DNA of 64,000 nt from Crenalkalicoccus roseus (GTDB lineage Bacteria > Pseudomonadota > Alphaproteobacteria > Acetobacterales > Acetobacteraceae), in the NCBI RefSeq assembly GCF_004761865.1, contig NZ_SJDM01000003.1, positions 1 to 64,000 on the forward strand. Direction: 5' to 3'. Under the pieces are notes generated by a model. That model searched no databases. It was not told where the DNA came from and was given only the letters and a program-made list of their open reading frames with translations. A program made the translations under genes and the position numbers. Positions 27,264 to 36,149 of this stretch are shown one piece after another (position 1 is the stretch's first letter; each line of letters starts with the position of its first letter).

Positions 27264-28072
27264 TGAACGGATTCGGCGCGGCGGGGATCTACATCGTCAT
27301 CCTGGCCGTGGTCCTGGCCCTTCTCTGGACCTCCATCTACGTCCTGCGCGAATACGAGCGCGCCGTCGTCTTCACCCTGGGACGGTTCGCGGGGGTGCGC
27401 GGCCCGGGCCTGATCGTGCTCATTCCCGGCGTGCAGCAGATGCAGCGCGTGGACCTGCGCACCGTGGTGATGGACGTGCCGAGCCAGGACGTGATCTCCC
27501 GCGACAACGTCTCGGTGAAGGTCAACGCGGTGGTCTATTTCCGCGTCGTGGACGCCGACCGGGCGGTGATCGAGGTGGACGACTACATGATGGCCACCAG
27601 CCAGCTCGCCCAGACCACGCTGCGCTCGGTCCTCGGCAAGCACGACCTGGACGAGATGCTGGCGGAGCGCGACAAGCTGAACCAGGACATCCAGTCCATC
27701 CTCGACAGCCAGACCGACGCCTGGGGCATCAAGGTCGGCAATGTCGAGATCAAGCATGTGGACATAGACGAGAGCATGGTGCGCGCCATCGCCCGCCAGG
27801 CGGAGGCGGAGCGCAACCGCCGCGGCCGCATCATCGACGCCGAGGGCGAGCTCCAGGCGGCCGAGAAGCTGGTGGAGGCGGCACGCACCCTGGCCGCGGT
27901 GCCGGAGGCGATGCAGCTCCGCTACCTCTCCACGCTGCAGCTCATCTCGGGGGAGCGCAGCTCCACCGTGGTGTTCCCGGTGCCGCTCGACCTGCTGCGC
28001 GGCCTCGGCACGCTGGCGGGCAGGGGGGAGACGGCCGCCGGCCGGGCGGGGCCGGGGACAGGCGCTCAGTAG
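27260..28072 (+). CDS. Slipin (stomatin/prohibitin-like SPFH protein)
   Basis: 270 aa. One N-terminal membrane segment (about residues 8-28) is followed by the SPFH/band-7 domain: [49 protein letters not shown] and the coiled-coil [19 protein letters not shown]. The tail includes [10 protein letters not shown] followed by a Gly/Ala-rich end. It forms membrane microdomain assemblies and is the expected substrate and partner of the upstream NfeD protease, with which it overlaps by ATGA. Its stop region overlaps the convergent SDR gene by 7 bp. Confidence 0.93.
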   Translation: MMNGFGAAGIYIVILAVVLALLWTSIYVLREYERAVVFTLGRFAGVRGPGLIVLIPGVQQMQRVDLRTVVMDVPSQDVISRDNVSVKVNAVVYFRVVDADRAVIEVDDYMMATSQLAQTTLRSVLGKHDLDEMLAERDKLNQDIQSILDSQTDAWGIKVGNVEIKHVDIDESMVRAIARQAEAERNRRGRIIDAEGELQAAEKLVEAARTLAAVPEAMQLRYLSTLQLISGERSSTVVFPVPLDLLRGLGTLAGRGETAAGRAGPGTGAQ

Positions 28073-28806
28073 GTGGCGCGGCCTCCGGAGATGTCGAACA
28101 CCGCGCCCGTCGAGAAGCTGCACTCCTCGCTGGCGAGCCAGGCGGCGAGGGAGGCGATCTCCTCCACCCGGACGAAGCGGCCCGCGGGAATCTTCGACAG
28201 CATGTAGTCGATCTGCTGCTGCGTCATCTGCTCGAAGATGGCGGTCCGCGCCGCCGCGGGGGTGATGCAGTTCACCCGCACGCCGGTGGCCGCCAGCTCC
28301 TTGCCGAGGGACTTGGTGAAGCCGATCACCCCGGCCTTGGCAGCGGAGTAGGCGGCGGCGTTCGGGTTGCCCTCCTTGCCGGCGATGGAGGCGATGTTGA
28401 CGATGCGCCCGTAGTCGCGCGAGCGCATCCCCGGCACGACGGCGCGGCAGCAGAGGAACACGCCGGTGAGGTCGATCTCGATCACCCGTCGCCAGGCCTC
28501 GATCGGATAGTCCTCCACGGTCGCGTTCGGCCCGCTGATCCCGGCGTTGGCGACCAGGATGTCCACCGGCCCGAGCGCCGCCTCGGTGCCGGCGAGCGCG
28601 GTGCGGATCGCGTCGTAATCGGTGACGTCCACCCGCGCCGCGTAGCCGCCGAGCCGGCGCGCCACCGCCTCGGCCTCCGGCTGGTCCACGTCCCATACCG
28701 CGATCCGCGCCCCGGAGGCGGCGAAGCGCTCGGCGATGGCGAGCCCGATGCCGCGCGCGCCGCCGGTGACGACGGCGACGCGGTTGCTGAGGTCGATCTG
28801 GTTCAT
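28066..28806 (-). CDS. Short-chain dehydrogenase/reductase, operon member
   Basis: 246 aa classical SDR. The cofactor motif is TGGARGIG near residues 13-20, NAG lies in [10 protein letters not shown], and the catalytic Tyr/Lys are in YSAAKAG. The tail is [18 protein letters not shown] 28806 is preferred because GGATGG lies 5 nt upstream; ATG 28815 is an alternative. It is the last gene of a minus-strand operon with a second SDR, a zinc alcohol dehydrogenase and a TPP enzyme. An NAD-linked step on a sugar or polyol-type substrate is plausible; the substrate is not readable from sequence. Confidence 0.88.
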   Translation of the reverse strand: MNQIDLSNRVAVVTGGARGIGLAIAERFAASGARIAVWDVDQPEAEAVARRLGGYAARVDVTDYDAIRTALAGTEAALGPVDILVANAGISGPNATVEDYPIEAWRRVIEIDLTGVFLCCRAVVPGMRSRDYGRIVNIASIAGKEGNPNAAAYSAAKAGVIGFTKSLGKELAATGVRVNCITPAAARTAIFEQMTQQQIDYMLSKIPAGRFVRVEEIASLAAWLASEECSFSTGAVFDISGGRATY

Positions 28807-28819
28807 CCGTGCCATCCCA

Positions 28820-29581
28820 TCAGGGCATGAAGCTGCCGCCGCCGACGTCGATCGTGGCGCCGGTGAGGTAGGCGGCGGCGTCGGAGGCGAGGAAGGCCAC
28901 CACCTCCGCCACATCCTCGGGCGTGCCGAGGCGCCCGAGCGGGATCTGCGCCAGGAAGGCCTCGTTCATCCCCGAGGCGGCGCCCCGGGCCATCGGCGTG
29001 TCTATGCGCCCCGGCGCGACGCTGTTCACGGTGATGCCGTCTGGCCCGAGCTCCACCGCAAGGCTGCGCGCGAAGCCCATCAGCCCGGTCTTGGAGGCGG
29101 CGTAGTGCGCACCGGCGACCTGGCTCTTCGTGCGCGCCGCCTGGCTGGTCATCATGACGATGCGGCCCCAGCGCCGCGCGCGCAGCGGCGGGATGCAGGC
29201 CTGCGAGACCAGGAAGGCGCCGGTCAGGTTCACCGCCAGCACCCGGTTCCACTCCTCGAGCGGCATGTCGCGGATCCGCCGCGGCCGTCCCTCGACCTTC
29301 GGCGAGATGCCGGCATTGTTCACCACGATGCCGAGCCGCTCCCACCACGCCCCGAGCGCCTGCGGCAGCGCCGCCACCTGCGCCGGATCGGCGACGTCGA
29401 GGCGGATCGCCCGCGCCTCGCCGCCGGCGCCGCGCAGCCGTGCGGCGGTGGCCTCCACCTCCTCGATCGCGTCGGCCAGCGCCACCGGGTGGCCGAGCGC
29501 GGCGAGCTTCGCAGCCACCGCCGCGCCGATGCCGCGGGCCGCGCCGGTAACCAGCGCGACTCGGTCCGCGGCCCCGCTCAT
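28820..29581 (-). CDS. Short-chain dehydrogenase/reductase, operon member
   Basis: 253 aa classical SDR, distinct from its downstream neighbour. TGAARGIG is at about residues 12-19, VNNAGISPK in the middle, Ser in MMTSQAA and the catalytic pair in YAASKTG. The C-terminus is YLTGATIDVGGGSFMP. It starts in an ATGA overlap with the alcohol-dehydrogenase gene. Two different SDRs plus an MDR in one operon suggest consecutive oxidations or epimerisation through a keto intermediate. Confidence 0.88.
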   Translation of the reverse strand: MSGAADRVALVTGAARGIGAAVAAKLAALGHPVALADAIEEVEATAARLRGAGGEARAIRLDVADPAQVAALPQALGAWWERLGIVVNNAGISPKVEGRPRRIRDMPLEEWNRVLAVNLTGAFLVSQACIPPLRARRWGRIVMMTSQAARTKSQVAGAHYAASKTGLMGFARSLAVELGPDGITVNSVAPGRIDTPMARGAASGMNEAFLAQIPLGRLGTPEDVAEVVAFLASDAAAYLTGATIDVGGGSFMP

Positions 29582-30609
29582 GGCGTCAGGATCACCTTGC
29601 TGGCGGCGCGCTGCCGCGCCAGCTCGAAGCCCTCCAGGCCGCGTTCGAGCGGCAGGCGGTGGGTGATCATCGGCCGGAAGCCTTCGGGGTCGCGCGCCAG
29701 ATGCGCGATCACCCGGTCCCAGGTGCGGCGCTCGGCGCCGTGGCTGGCGCGGAGCTGGTGGCGCATGCGCACGAACTCGGTCAGCGGCAGGGTGAGCGGC
29801 GCGGCATGGATGCCGACGACGACGCAGCTCCCTCCCTTCTTCAGCACGGAGAGGCCCTCGTTCAGGCTCTCCGGCACGCCGGTCGCCTCCAGCACCACGT
29901 CCACGGCGCGGCCGCCGGTCGCCGCCATCACCTGCCCGACGAGCGGCGCCTCGGCGACGTCGAGCAGTTCGGTGAAGCCGAGACGGCGGCAGACCTCGAA
30001 GCGCGGCGCGTCGGCGCGGCCCGCGATCAGCACCCGTGCCGCGCCCGCGAGGCGCGCCATCAGCGCGATCGCCTGGCCGATCGTGCCTGGCCCCAGCACC
30101 AGCACCGTGTCGCCGAGCCCGACTTCGCCGACCAGCACCGCCTCGGCCCCGACGCCGAGCGGCTCGGCCAGCGCGCCGAGCTCGGCATCCACCGTGTCGG
30201 GCAGGGCGACGCAGCAGCGCGCGGGCACCCGCACCTCGGCCGCGAATCCGCCGTCGCGGGTCAGGCCGATGCCCTCGCGGCGCAGGCAGTTGCGCGCGTC
30301 GCCGGCGCGGCAATTCGGGCAGGCGCCGCAGGCGACGAAGGGAATGACGCAGACCCGGTCACCCTCCCGCCAGCCCGAGCCGGTGCCGGTGCGGATGACG
30401 CGGGCGGCGAATTCGTGGCCCATGGTCAGGGGCAGCTTCGGCACCATGAACTCGTAGCCGCCGGTCCATTCGTAGGCGTGCACGTCCGAGCCGCAGATGC
30501 CCGCGGCCTCGACCTGCAGCACCACCTCGCCCGGCCCCGGCGGGTGCGCCCCCGGCACCTCCTGCAGCGCCAGGCCGAAGCCCGGCGCGGTCTTGCGCAG
30601 CGCCAGCAT
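29578..30609 (-). CDS. Zinc-dependent alcohol dehydrogenase (MDR superfamily)
   Basis: 343 aa. Catalytic-zinc residues are the Cys of GICGSDVH (about residue 39) and the His/Glu of MGHEFAARV. The structural-zinc lobe has four Cys in CGACPNC and ARNC. The Rossmann motif is LVLGPGTIGQ. It resembles sorbitol/threonine dehydrogenase-type enzymes acting on polyols or amino alcohols. ATG 30609 lies one base after the stop of the TPP-enzyme gene, and its own stop overlaps the next SDR, so it is firmly in the operon. Confidence 0.9.
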   Translation of the reverse strand: MLALRKTAPGFGLALQEVPGAHPPGPGEVVLQVEAAGICGSDVHAYEWTGGYEFMVPKLPLTMGHEFAARVIRTGTGSGWREGDRVCVIPFVACGACPNCRAGDARNCLRREGIGLTRDGGFAAEVRVPARCCVALPDTVDAELGALAEPLGVGAEAVLVGEVGLGDTVLVLGPGTIGQAIALMARLAGAARVLIAGRADAPRFEVCRRLGFTELLDVAEAPLVGQVMAATGGRAVDVVLEATGVPESLNEGLSVLKKGGSCVVVGIHAAPLTLPLTEFVRMRHQLRASHGAERRTWDRVIAHLARDPEGFRPMITHRLPLERGLEGFELARQRAASKVILTP

Positions 30610-30610
30610 C

Positions 30611-32365
30611 TCAGAACGGCTCCGGATAGTGGCCCGCGAAGACCGAGATCGGCGGCCTGGCATCCGGATCGGTGATGACGTCGAGCAGCACCGGGCGGCG
30701 CGCCTGCAGCGCCGCGCGCAGCGCCGGGCCGATCGCGGCGCCGCCCTCCACGCGATGCCCCTCGACGCCGCAGGCGCGCGCGATGGCGGCGTGGTCCACG
30801 GCGGTGAAGTTCACCGCGATGGTGTGCTCGCCGAACTTCACCTCCTCGGCATGCTTCTGGTAGCCGAGGATGCCGTTGTTCAGGATGATCAGCGTGACCG
30901 GCAGCTCCAGCCGGCGCAGCATCTCGAGCTCCGCCCAGGAATGGCCGAAGCCGCCATCGCCGCAGAGGCAGACCACGCGCCCCTTGCCGCCCGCCTCGTC
31001 GAGCGCGATCCGCGCGCCGATCGCCATCGGCAGCCCCCAGCCGAGGCCGGCGATGCCGCGCGGCGTCAGGAAGCGCTGGCCGGCGCGCCGTGCCGTCAGG
31101 TAGTTGGCGACCCAGATCGAGGCGTAGGAGGCATCGGCCACCACCACGTCCTCCGGCCCGATCAGCCGGTCGAGCTCGGCCATCACCCGCTCCGGCCGGC
31201 AGGGCGGCGCGTCGCGGGTGGTGACGCCCTCGATGGTGCGGCGCCAGCCCGCCACCGCCTCGGCGATCTCGTGCTCGATGCCGGCGCGCGCCGCGGCCCG
31301 GGCGGAGAGGTCGCGCGCCCGCAGCGCCTCGGTCAGCGCGGCGAGGGTGAGCCCGGCGTCGCCCACCAGGCGCATCGCCTCGTAGTTGCGCCCGATCTCC
31401 ATCGGGTCGGCATCCAGGTGGATGAAGCGCGTGCCCTCGGAGAACAGCCTCCAGCTATCGGTGCCGTTCTGGTTGGTGCGGTTGCCGACCAGCAGCACCA
31501 GATCGGCGCGCTCGACCATCGCCCGCAGGGCGTGGGTGCGTGCGCCCCGTCCCATGACGTAGCCGATGACGCCGAGGGTGAGCGGGTGCGTCTCGTCCGC
31601 CGCACCCTTGCCCATCACCGTCGTCGCCACGGGCAGGTGCGCCGCCTCCTGCAGCGCCGCGAGCTCGGCCGTCGCGCCGGAGAGGTGCACGCCCCCGCCC
31701 GCCACCACCAGCGGGTGCCGCGCCGCGGCCAGCGCCTCCGCCGCCGCCGAGACCGCCGCCGGATCGGCGAGCGTGCGGTCGAGCGGCACCCGGCCGAGGG
31801 AGAGGGTGCGCGGCCGCAGCAGCGAGGAACGCTCGGCGGCGGTCTCGGTCAGGAGGTCGGCCGGCACCAGCAGCACCGCGGGACCGGGGCGGCCGGAGGC
31901 GGCGGCGGTGAAGGCCATGTCCACGTAGTCGTCGAGCCGGTCGGCGCGGTCCAGCCGCCGCACCCACTTCGCCACCGGCTCGAACATGCGGATGTGGTCG
32001 AGCTCCTGGAAGGCGTTGCGGTCGAAGGCGTCGCGCGTCACCTCCTGCACCAGGGCGAGCACCGGGATCGAGGCCTTCAGCGCCTCGGCCAGCGGCGGCA
32101 CCAGCAGCGTCGCGGCCGGGCCGTTCTGCGCCGTGACCACGCCGACCTTGCGCGAGATCCGCGCATAGCCGTCCGCCATCGCGCCGCCGGCATTCTCCTG
32201 CCGGTACACCTTCTGCTCGATGCCGACGGCGGGGCAGGCCAGGTGGAAGGCGGAGGGCAGGCTCTGCCCGAAGGTGAGGGTGACGCCGTGGCGCCGGAAG
32301 GCCTCGGCGAGGCGGAGGGCGACGGTCGCGTTCGTGGCGGCATTTCCCGGGGCGATGTCCGGCAT
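30611..32365 (-). CDS. Thiamine-pyrophosphate-dependent enzyme, first gene of catabolic operon
   Basis: 584 aa ALS/benzoylformate-decarboxylase-superfamily protein. The N-terminal domain contains YRQENAGGAMADGYAR, whose Glu is the expected cofactor activator; a central domain follows; and the TPP/Mg motif runs from GDGGFGHSWAELE to ILNNGILGY. ATG 32365 follows GGAGGAAG. It heads the TPP enzyme-MDR-SDR-SDR operon. No ilvH-type subunit is present. The reaction may be decarboxylation of a 2-oxo acid or a ligation giving an acetoin-type product that the dehydrogenases use; this is inference. It is not a close duplicate of the TPP enzyme at 2782-4548. Confidence 0.87.
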   Translation of the reverse strand: MPDIAPGNAATNATVALRLAEAFRRHGVTLTFGQSLPSAFHLACPAVGIEQKVYRQENAGGAMADGYARISRKVGVVTAQNGPAATLLVPPLAEALKASIPVLALVQEVTRDAFDRNAFQELDHIRMFEPVAKWVRRLDRADRLDDYVDMAFTAAASGRPGPAVLLVPADLLTETAAERSSLLRPRTLSLGRVPLDRTLADPAAVSAAAEALAAARHPLVVAGGGVHLSGATAELAALQEAAHLPVATTVMGKGAADETHPLTLGVIGYVMGRGARTHALRAMVERADLVLLVGNRTNQNGTDSWRLFSEGTRFIHLDADPMEIGRNYEAMRLVGDAGLTLAALTEALRARDLSARAAARAGIEHEIAEAVAGWRRTIEGVTTRDAPPCRPERVMAELDRLIGPEDVVVADASYASIWVANYLTARRAGQRFLTPRGIAGLGWGLPMAIGARIALDEAGGKGRVVCLCGDGGFGHSWAELEMLRRLELPVTLIILNNGILGYQKHAEEVKFGEHTIAVNFTAVDHAAIARACGVEGHRVEGGAAIGPALRAALQARRPVLLDVITDPDARPPISVFAGHYPEPF

Positions 32366-32468
32366 GGCGCTTCCTCCGCATTCGCCCTGTCTGTGGGGCC
32401 TGGCTGGGGATAGGAACGGCGATTGCGGCGGCAGCGTCAAGCCGGCCGACCCGCGACCGGCAGGGCGC

Positions 32469-33164
32469 CTACGCCTCGTGGCCCGGCGCGGCCCGCGCCA
32501 GGCCGCCATGCAGGTCGAGCATGCGGCCGCGCCATTCCGCCACCGGATCCCCCGCTTCCAGCAGCGGGAAGGCGCTGATGCAGCGCGCCCACTGGAAGGC
32601 GCCGAACACGATGTAGTCGGCGTAATTGGGGGCCGCGCCGCCGAGCCAGGGCTGGGCGCGGAGGGTGAGGCGCAGCGGCTGGAGGTCCTTGCGGAATTCC
32701 CGGACCCGCGCCTCCCGCCCCGCCGTCACCTCCTCGAGCGTCATGCCGTAGCGCTGTTCCCGGCTGGCGCGGAAATAGGCCTGATCCTCCGGCCCCAGCC
32801 AGGCGGGGATGTCGGAGACCACGAGCCGCGCGACGCCGGGGTGCAGCACGCCGTCGGTCCAGCTGTTGACGAAGCGCGCCATGCCCAGGCCGCCGGTGCC
32901 ACCGAAGAGGGAAGGCCGGTCCGGATAAGCCTCCTCGAGGTAGCAGGCGATCGACCAGGAATCCGCAACCGTACGGTCGCCATCCACCAGCACCGGCACC
33001 AGCCCCTGGCCGGAGAAGGCGATCCTGTCCTTCTCGGTGAAGCGCCAGGGCACCGTCTCCACCTCCAGCCCCTTGTGGGCCAGCGCCATGCGGATGCGCC
33101 AGCAGAAGGGGCTGAAGCGGCGCGCCGGATCGGCCCCGGCCAGCTCGTACAGGATGCGACTCAT
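32469..33164 (-). CDS. Glutathione S-transferase family protein
   Basis: 231 aa. The thioredoxin-like N-terminal domain (about residues 1-85) has RFSPFCWRIRMALAHKGLE, where Ser/Cys in SPFCW occupy the usual active-site position, followed by VPVLVDGDRTVADSWSI with the conserved cis-Pro and glutathione-binding Asp-Ser. The all-helical C-terminal domain includes NYADYIVFGAFQW. The layout resembles beta-etherase-type (LigE-like) and related bacterial GSTs. ATG 33164 has GGAAGGAG upstream. It is divergent from the 4-hydroxybenzoate hydroxylase gene, which fits aromatic catabolism but proves nothing. Confidence 0.88.
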   Translation of the reverse strand: MSRILYELAGADPARRFSPFCWRIRMALAHKGLEVETVPWRFTEKDRIAFSGQGLVPVLVDGDRTVADSWSIACYLEEAYPDRPSLFGGTGGLGMARFVNSWTDGVLHPGVARLVVSDIPAWLGPEDQAYFRASREQRYGMTLEEVTAGREARVREFRKDLQPLRLTLRAQPWLGGAAPNYADYIVFGAFQWARCISAFPLLEAGDPVAEWRGRMLDLHGGLARAAPGHEA

Positions 33165-33276
33165 CGGGCACTCCTTCCGCGGGCACTCTCGCCCGGGACG
33201 GGCCGGCTGGCCAGGGCCGGGCTTGCGGGGCCGGCGCCGCAGGCTGCAATTCGGGCGCCAGCCAGGGAGAAGGCGC

Positions 33277-34452
33277 ATGCGCACGCAGATCGGGATCATC
33301 GGAGCCGGGCCGGCGGGCCTGCTGCTCGCCCATCTCCTGCACCTGGCCGGCATCGAGTCCGTGGTGCTGGAGGCGCGCTCCCGCCGCTATGTGGAGGGAC
33401 GGATCCGCGCCGGGCTGCTCGAGCAGGGGACGGTGGACATCCTCACCCAGGGCGGAGTCGCCGACCGGCTGCACCGCGAGGGCATGGTGCATGAGGGGCT
33501 GGAGCTGCGCTTCGACGGGGAGGGCCACCGCATCGACCTGCACGGCCTGACCGGCAGGCGGGTCACCATCTACGGCCAGCAGGAGGTGGTGAAGGACCTG
33601 ATCGCCGCCCGCCTCGGCTATGGCGGGCCGCTGGTCTTCGAGGCCGAGGATGTGGCGCTGCACGGCCTGGACGGGGAGCGCCCGCGCATCACCTGGCGCG
33701 AGGGCGGGGAGGCGCGCAGCCTCGACTGCGACATCGTGGCGGGCTGCGACGGCTTCCACGGCATCTGCCGCGACTCCATCCCGCCCGGCCACCTCACGGT
33801 CTATGAGCGGGTCTATCCCTTCGCCTGGCTCGGCATCCTCGCCGCCGCGCCGCCGGCCTCGCACGAGCTGATCTACGCCCGCCACGCGCGCGGCTTCGCC
33901 CTCGCCACCATGCGCTCGCCGACCCTGTCGCGCCTCTACCTGCAGTGCCGGCCGGACGAGGACCTCGCCCAATGGCCGGACAGCCGCATCTGGGAGGAGC
34001 TGCACCGGCGCTTCGAGCGCCGCGACGGGGCGCGGCAGGTGAAGGAGGGACCGATCCTGCAGAAGGGCATCACCGCCATGCGCAGCTTCGTGGCCGAGCC
34101 GATGCGCTACGGCCGGCTGTTCCTGGCCGGCGACGCCGCGCACATCGTGCCGCCCACGGGCGCCAAGGGGATGAACCTGGCGGTGGCCGACGTGTACTAC
34201 CTGGCGCAGGCGCTGGAGGCCTTCTGCCGTGGCCAGGGCATGGCGGCGCTGGACGGCTACTCGCGGCGCTGCCTGGCGCGGATCTGGAAGGCGCAGCGCT
34301 TCTCCTGGTGGATGACCGCCATGCTGCACCGCTTCGACGAGGCCGATGCCTTCGAGCACAAGGTGCAGCTGGCGGAGCTCGCCTATGTCTGCGAGAGCCG
34401 GGCCGGGGCGATGACGCTCGCTGAGAACTATGTGGGCCTGCCGCTGGAATAG
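33277..34452 (+). CDS. pobA: 4-hydroxybenzoate 3-monooxygenase
   Basis: 391 aa, the normal length for PobA. It hydroxylates 4-hydroxybenzoate to protocatechuate with NAD(P)H and O2. Motifs are FAD-binding GAGPAGLLLAHLL at the N-terminus, RIRAGLLEQGTV, the DG motif in GCDGFHG and the second FAD motif LAGDAAHIVPPTGAKGMN. The final YVGLPLE is typical. ATG 33277 follows AGGGAGAAGG. The usual AraC/IclR-type pobR and the protocatechuate (pca) genes are not in this window, so regulation and downstream pathway lie elsewhere. Confidence 0.93.
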   Translation: MRTQIGIIGAGPAGLLLAHLLHLAGIESVVLEARSRRYVEGRIRAGLLEQGTVDILTQGGVADRLHREGMVHEGLELRFDGEGHRIDLHGLTGRRVTIYGQQEVVKDLIAARLGYGGPLVFEAEDVALHGLDGERPRITWREGGEARSLDCDIVAGCDGFHGICRDSIPPGHLTVYERVYPFAWLGILAAAPPASHELIYARHARGFALATMRSPTLSRLYLQCRPDEDLAQWPDSRIWEELHRRFERRDGARQVKEGPILQKGITAMRSFVAEPMRYGRLFLAGDAAHIVPPTGAKGMNLAVADVYYLAQALEAFCRGQGMAALDGYSRRCLARIWKAQRFSWWMTAMLHRFDEADAFEHKVQLAELAYVCESRAGAMTLAENYVGLPLE

Positions 34453-34478
34453 GCACCACGGCGCGGCCCGCTCCGGGT

Positions 34479-36149
34479 TCAGACCTCCACGCCGTAGAGC
34501 GCCCGCGCCGCCTCGGGGCTGATCAGCCCGTCCGCCACGTCCCGCCGCACTAGCGCCGGATCGCGCCGCCGCGGATCGCCCATGCCGCCGCCACCCGGCA
34601 GCTTCAGGACCAGGCGCCTGCCCTTCGGGATGACCTGGAAGCCCTTGGTGCGCAGCGGCGTGCCGTTGGCGTCGTTCAGCCCGACCCAGCCGGGGGCGCC
34701 ATCCATTCCGCCGTCGCGACCCCGCGGCGGGTTGGCGACGCGATCGAAGATGGCGTTGACGGCGAATTCGGCGTCGCCCTTGGCGCCGATCTCCATGATC
34801 TGGCCGAAGCCGCCGCGCGTGCGGCCGGCGCCGGCGCTGTCCGGGCGCAGCTCCTTGCGCCAGAAGATCACCGGGGCGACGTTCTCCGTCGCCTCCACGG
34901 GCATGGTGCGGACGCCGGAGGGGAAGGCGGTGCCGTCCAGGCCATCCTTGGCCGGCCGCGCGCCGGTGCCGCCGCTGTTGAAGGTGATGATCTCGAAATC
35001 CTCCACCTCCGCCGCCGGCCCCGACACCTGCGCGCCGCCGCGCAGCGGCGGGTTCCACAGCGCCGAGGAGCCCTCCGCCGTCACCCGCTCCGGCACCGCC
35101 TGGTGCAGGCAGCCCATCATCAGGTCGGGCAGAAGCTGGCCGATCACGTGCCGCACGCTGACCGGATAGGGCCGCGGCGCGTTGAGGATGCAGCCCTCGG
35201 GGATCCTCATGTGGAAGGGCGAGAGGCTGGCCCAGTTGTTCGGGATCTCCGGCGCCACCACGCACTTGATCCCGAAGCAGGAATAGGCGCGGCAATAGGC
35301 GGGCGGCACGTTGATGCCGCGCGTCGAGAGGCCGGAGGTGCCGGCGTAGTCCACCTCGATCCGGTCCTCGTGGATGGTCATTGCCGCCTTCAGCGTGACC
35401 GGCGCCTCGTAGCCGTCCGAGCGGATCTCGGCCGCGAAGGTGCCGCGCGGCAGCCCGCGGATCTCCTCGACGGTGGCGCGCAGGCTGCTCTCGAAGATGT
35501 GGGCGGCGAGCGGGTCGAGCGAGTCCATGTCGAACTCGTCCATCATCTCGACCAGCCGCCTGATGCCGGCGTCGTTGCAGGCGCAGAGGGAGTAGATGTC
35601 GCCCTCCAGCTCCACCGGCGTGCGGCTGCCGGCGCGGATGAAGTCGAAGAAGGTCTCGTTCGGGCGGTTGCGGTCGAAGCACTTGACGATGGGGATGTAG
35701 AGCCCCTCCTCGAACACGCTCCGCGCCTCCGGCCCCATGCCGAGTCCGCCGATGTCGATGATGTGCGCCGTGTTGGCGAACAGGCCGACGATCCTGCCCT
35801 TGCGGAAGGCGGGCGTGACCACGGTGAGGTCGTGCAGGTGGCCGGTGCCGAGCCAGGGATCGTTGGTGATGTAGTGGTCGCCCGGCCGCATGGCGTGGGC
35901 CGGGAATTTCGCCAGGAAATGCCCGACGCTCTCGGCCATGCTGTTGACGTGGCCCGGCGTGCCGGTGACGGCCTGCGCCAGCATCCGGCCCTTGAGGTCG
36001 AACACGCCGGCGGAGAGGTCGCCCGCCTCGCGCACCGTGGTGCTGAAGGCGGTGCGGATCATGGTCTGCGCCTGCTCCTCGACCACCGCGATCAGGCGGT
36101 TCCACTGGATCTGCCGCTGGATGGCGGCGAGCGCCCCCGTTTCTTTCAT
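34479..36149 (-). CDS. Hydantoinase B/oxoprolinase family protein (HyuB-like)
   Basis: 556 aa beta-type subunit of the ATP-dependent hydantoinase/oxoprolinase/acetone-carboxylase superfamily. Family blocks are FSTTVREAGDLSAGVFD, GHVNSMAESV, NDPWLGTGHLHD, GINVPPAYCRAY and the terminal KLPGGGGMGDP. It overlaps the HyuA-type gene by ATGA and would form an A/B complex that opens a cyclic amide (hydantoin, 5-oxoproline or similar) with ATP. It is the last gene of a four-gene minus-strand operon. The substrate cannot be assigned from sequence. Confidence 0.92.
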   Translation of the reverse strand: MKETGALAAIQRQIQWNRLIAVVEEQAQTMIRTAFSTTVREAGDLSAGVFDLKGRMLAQAVTGTPGHVNSMAESVGHFLAKFPAHAMRPGDHYITNDPWLGTGHLHDLTVVTPAFRKGRIVGLFANTAHIIDIGGLGMGPEARSVFEEGLYIPIVKCFDRNRPNETFFDFIRAGSRTPVELEGDIYSLCACNDAGIRRLVEMMDEFDMDSLDPLAAHIFESSLRATVEEIRGLPRGTFAAEIRSDGYEAPVTLKAAMTIHEDRIEVDYAGTSGLSTRGINVPPAYCRAYSCFGIKCVVAPEIPNNWASLSPFHMRIPEGCILNAPRPYPVSVRHVIGQLLPDLMMGCLHQAVPERVTAEGSSALWNPPLRGGAQVSGPAAEVEDFEIITFNSGGTGARPAKDGLDGTAFPSGVRTMPVEATENVAPVIFWRKELRPDSAGAGRTRGGFGQIMEIGAKGDAEFAVNAIFDRVANPPRGRDGGMDGAPGWVGLNDANGTPLRTKGFQVIPKGRRLVLKLPGGGGMGDPRRRDPALVRRDVADGLISPEAARALYGVEV

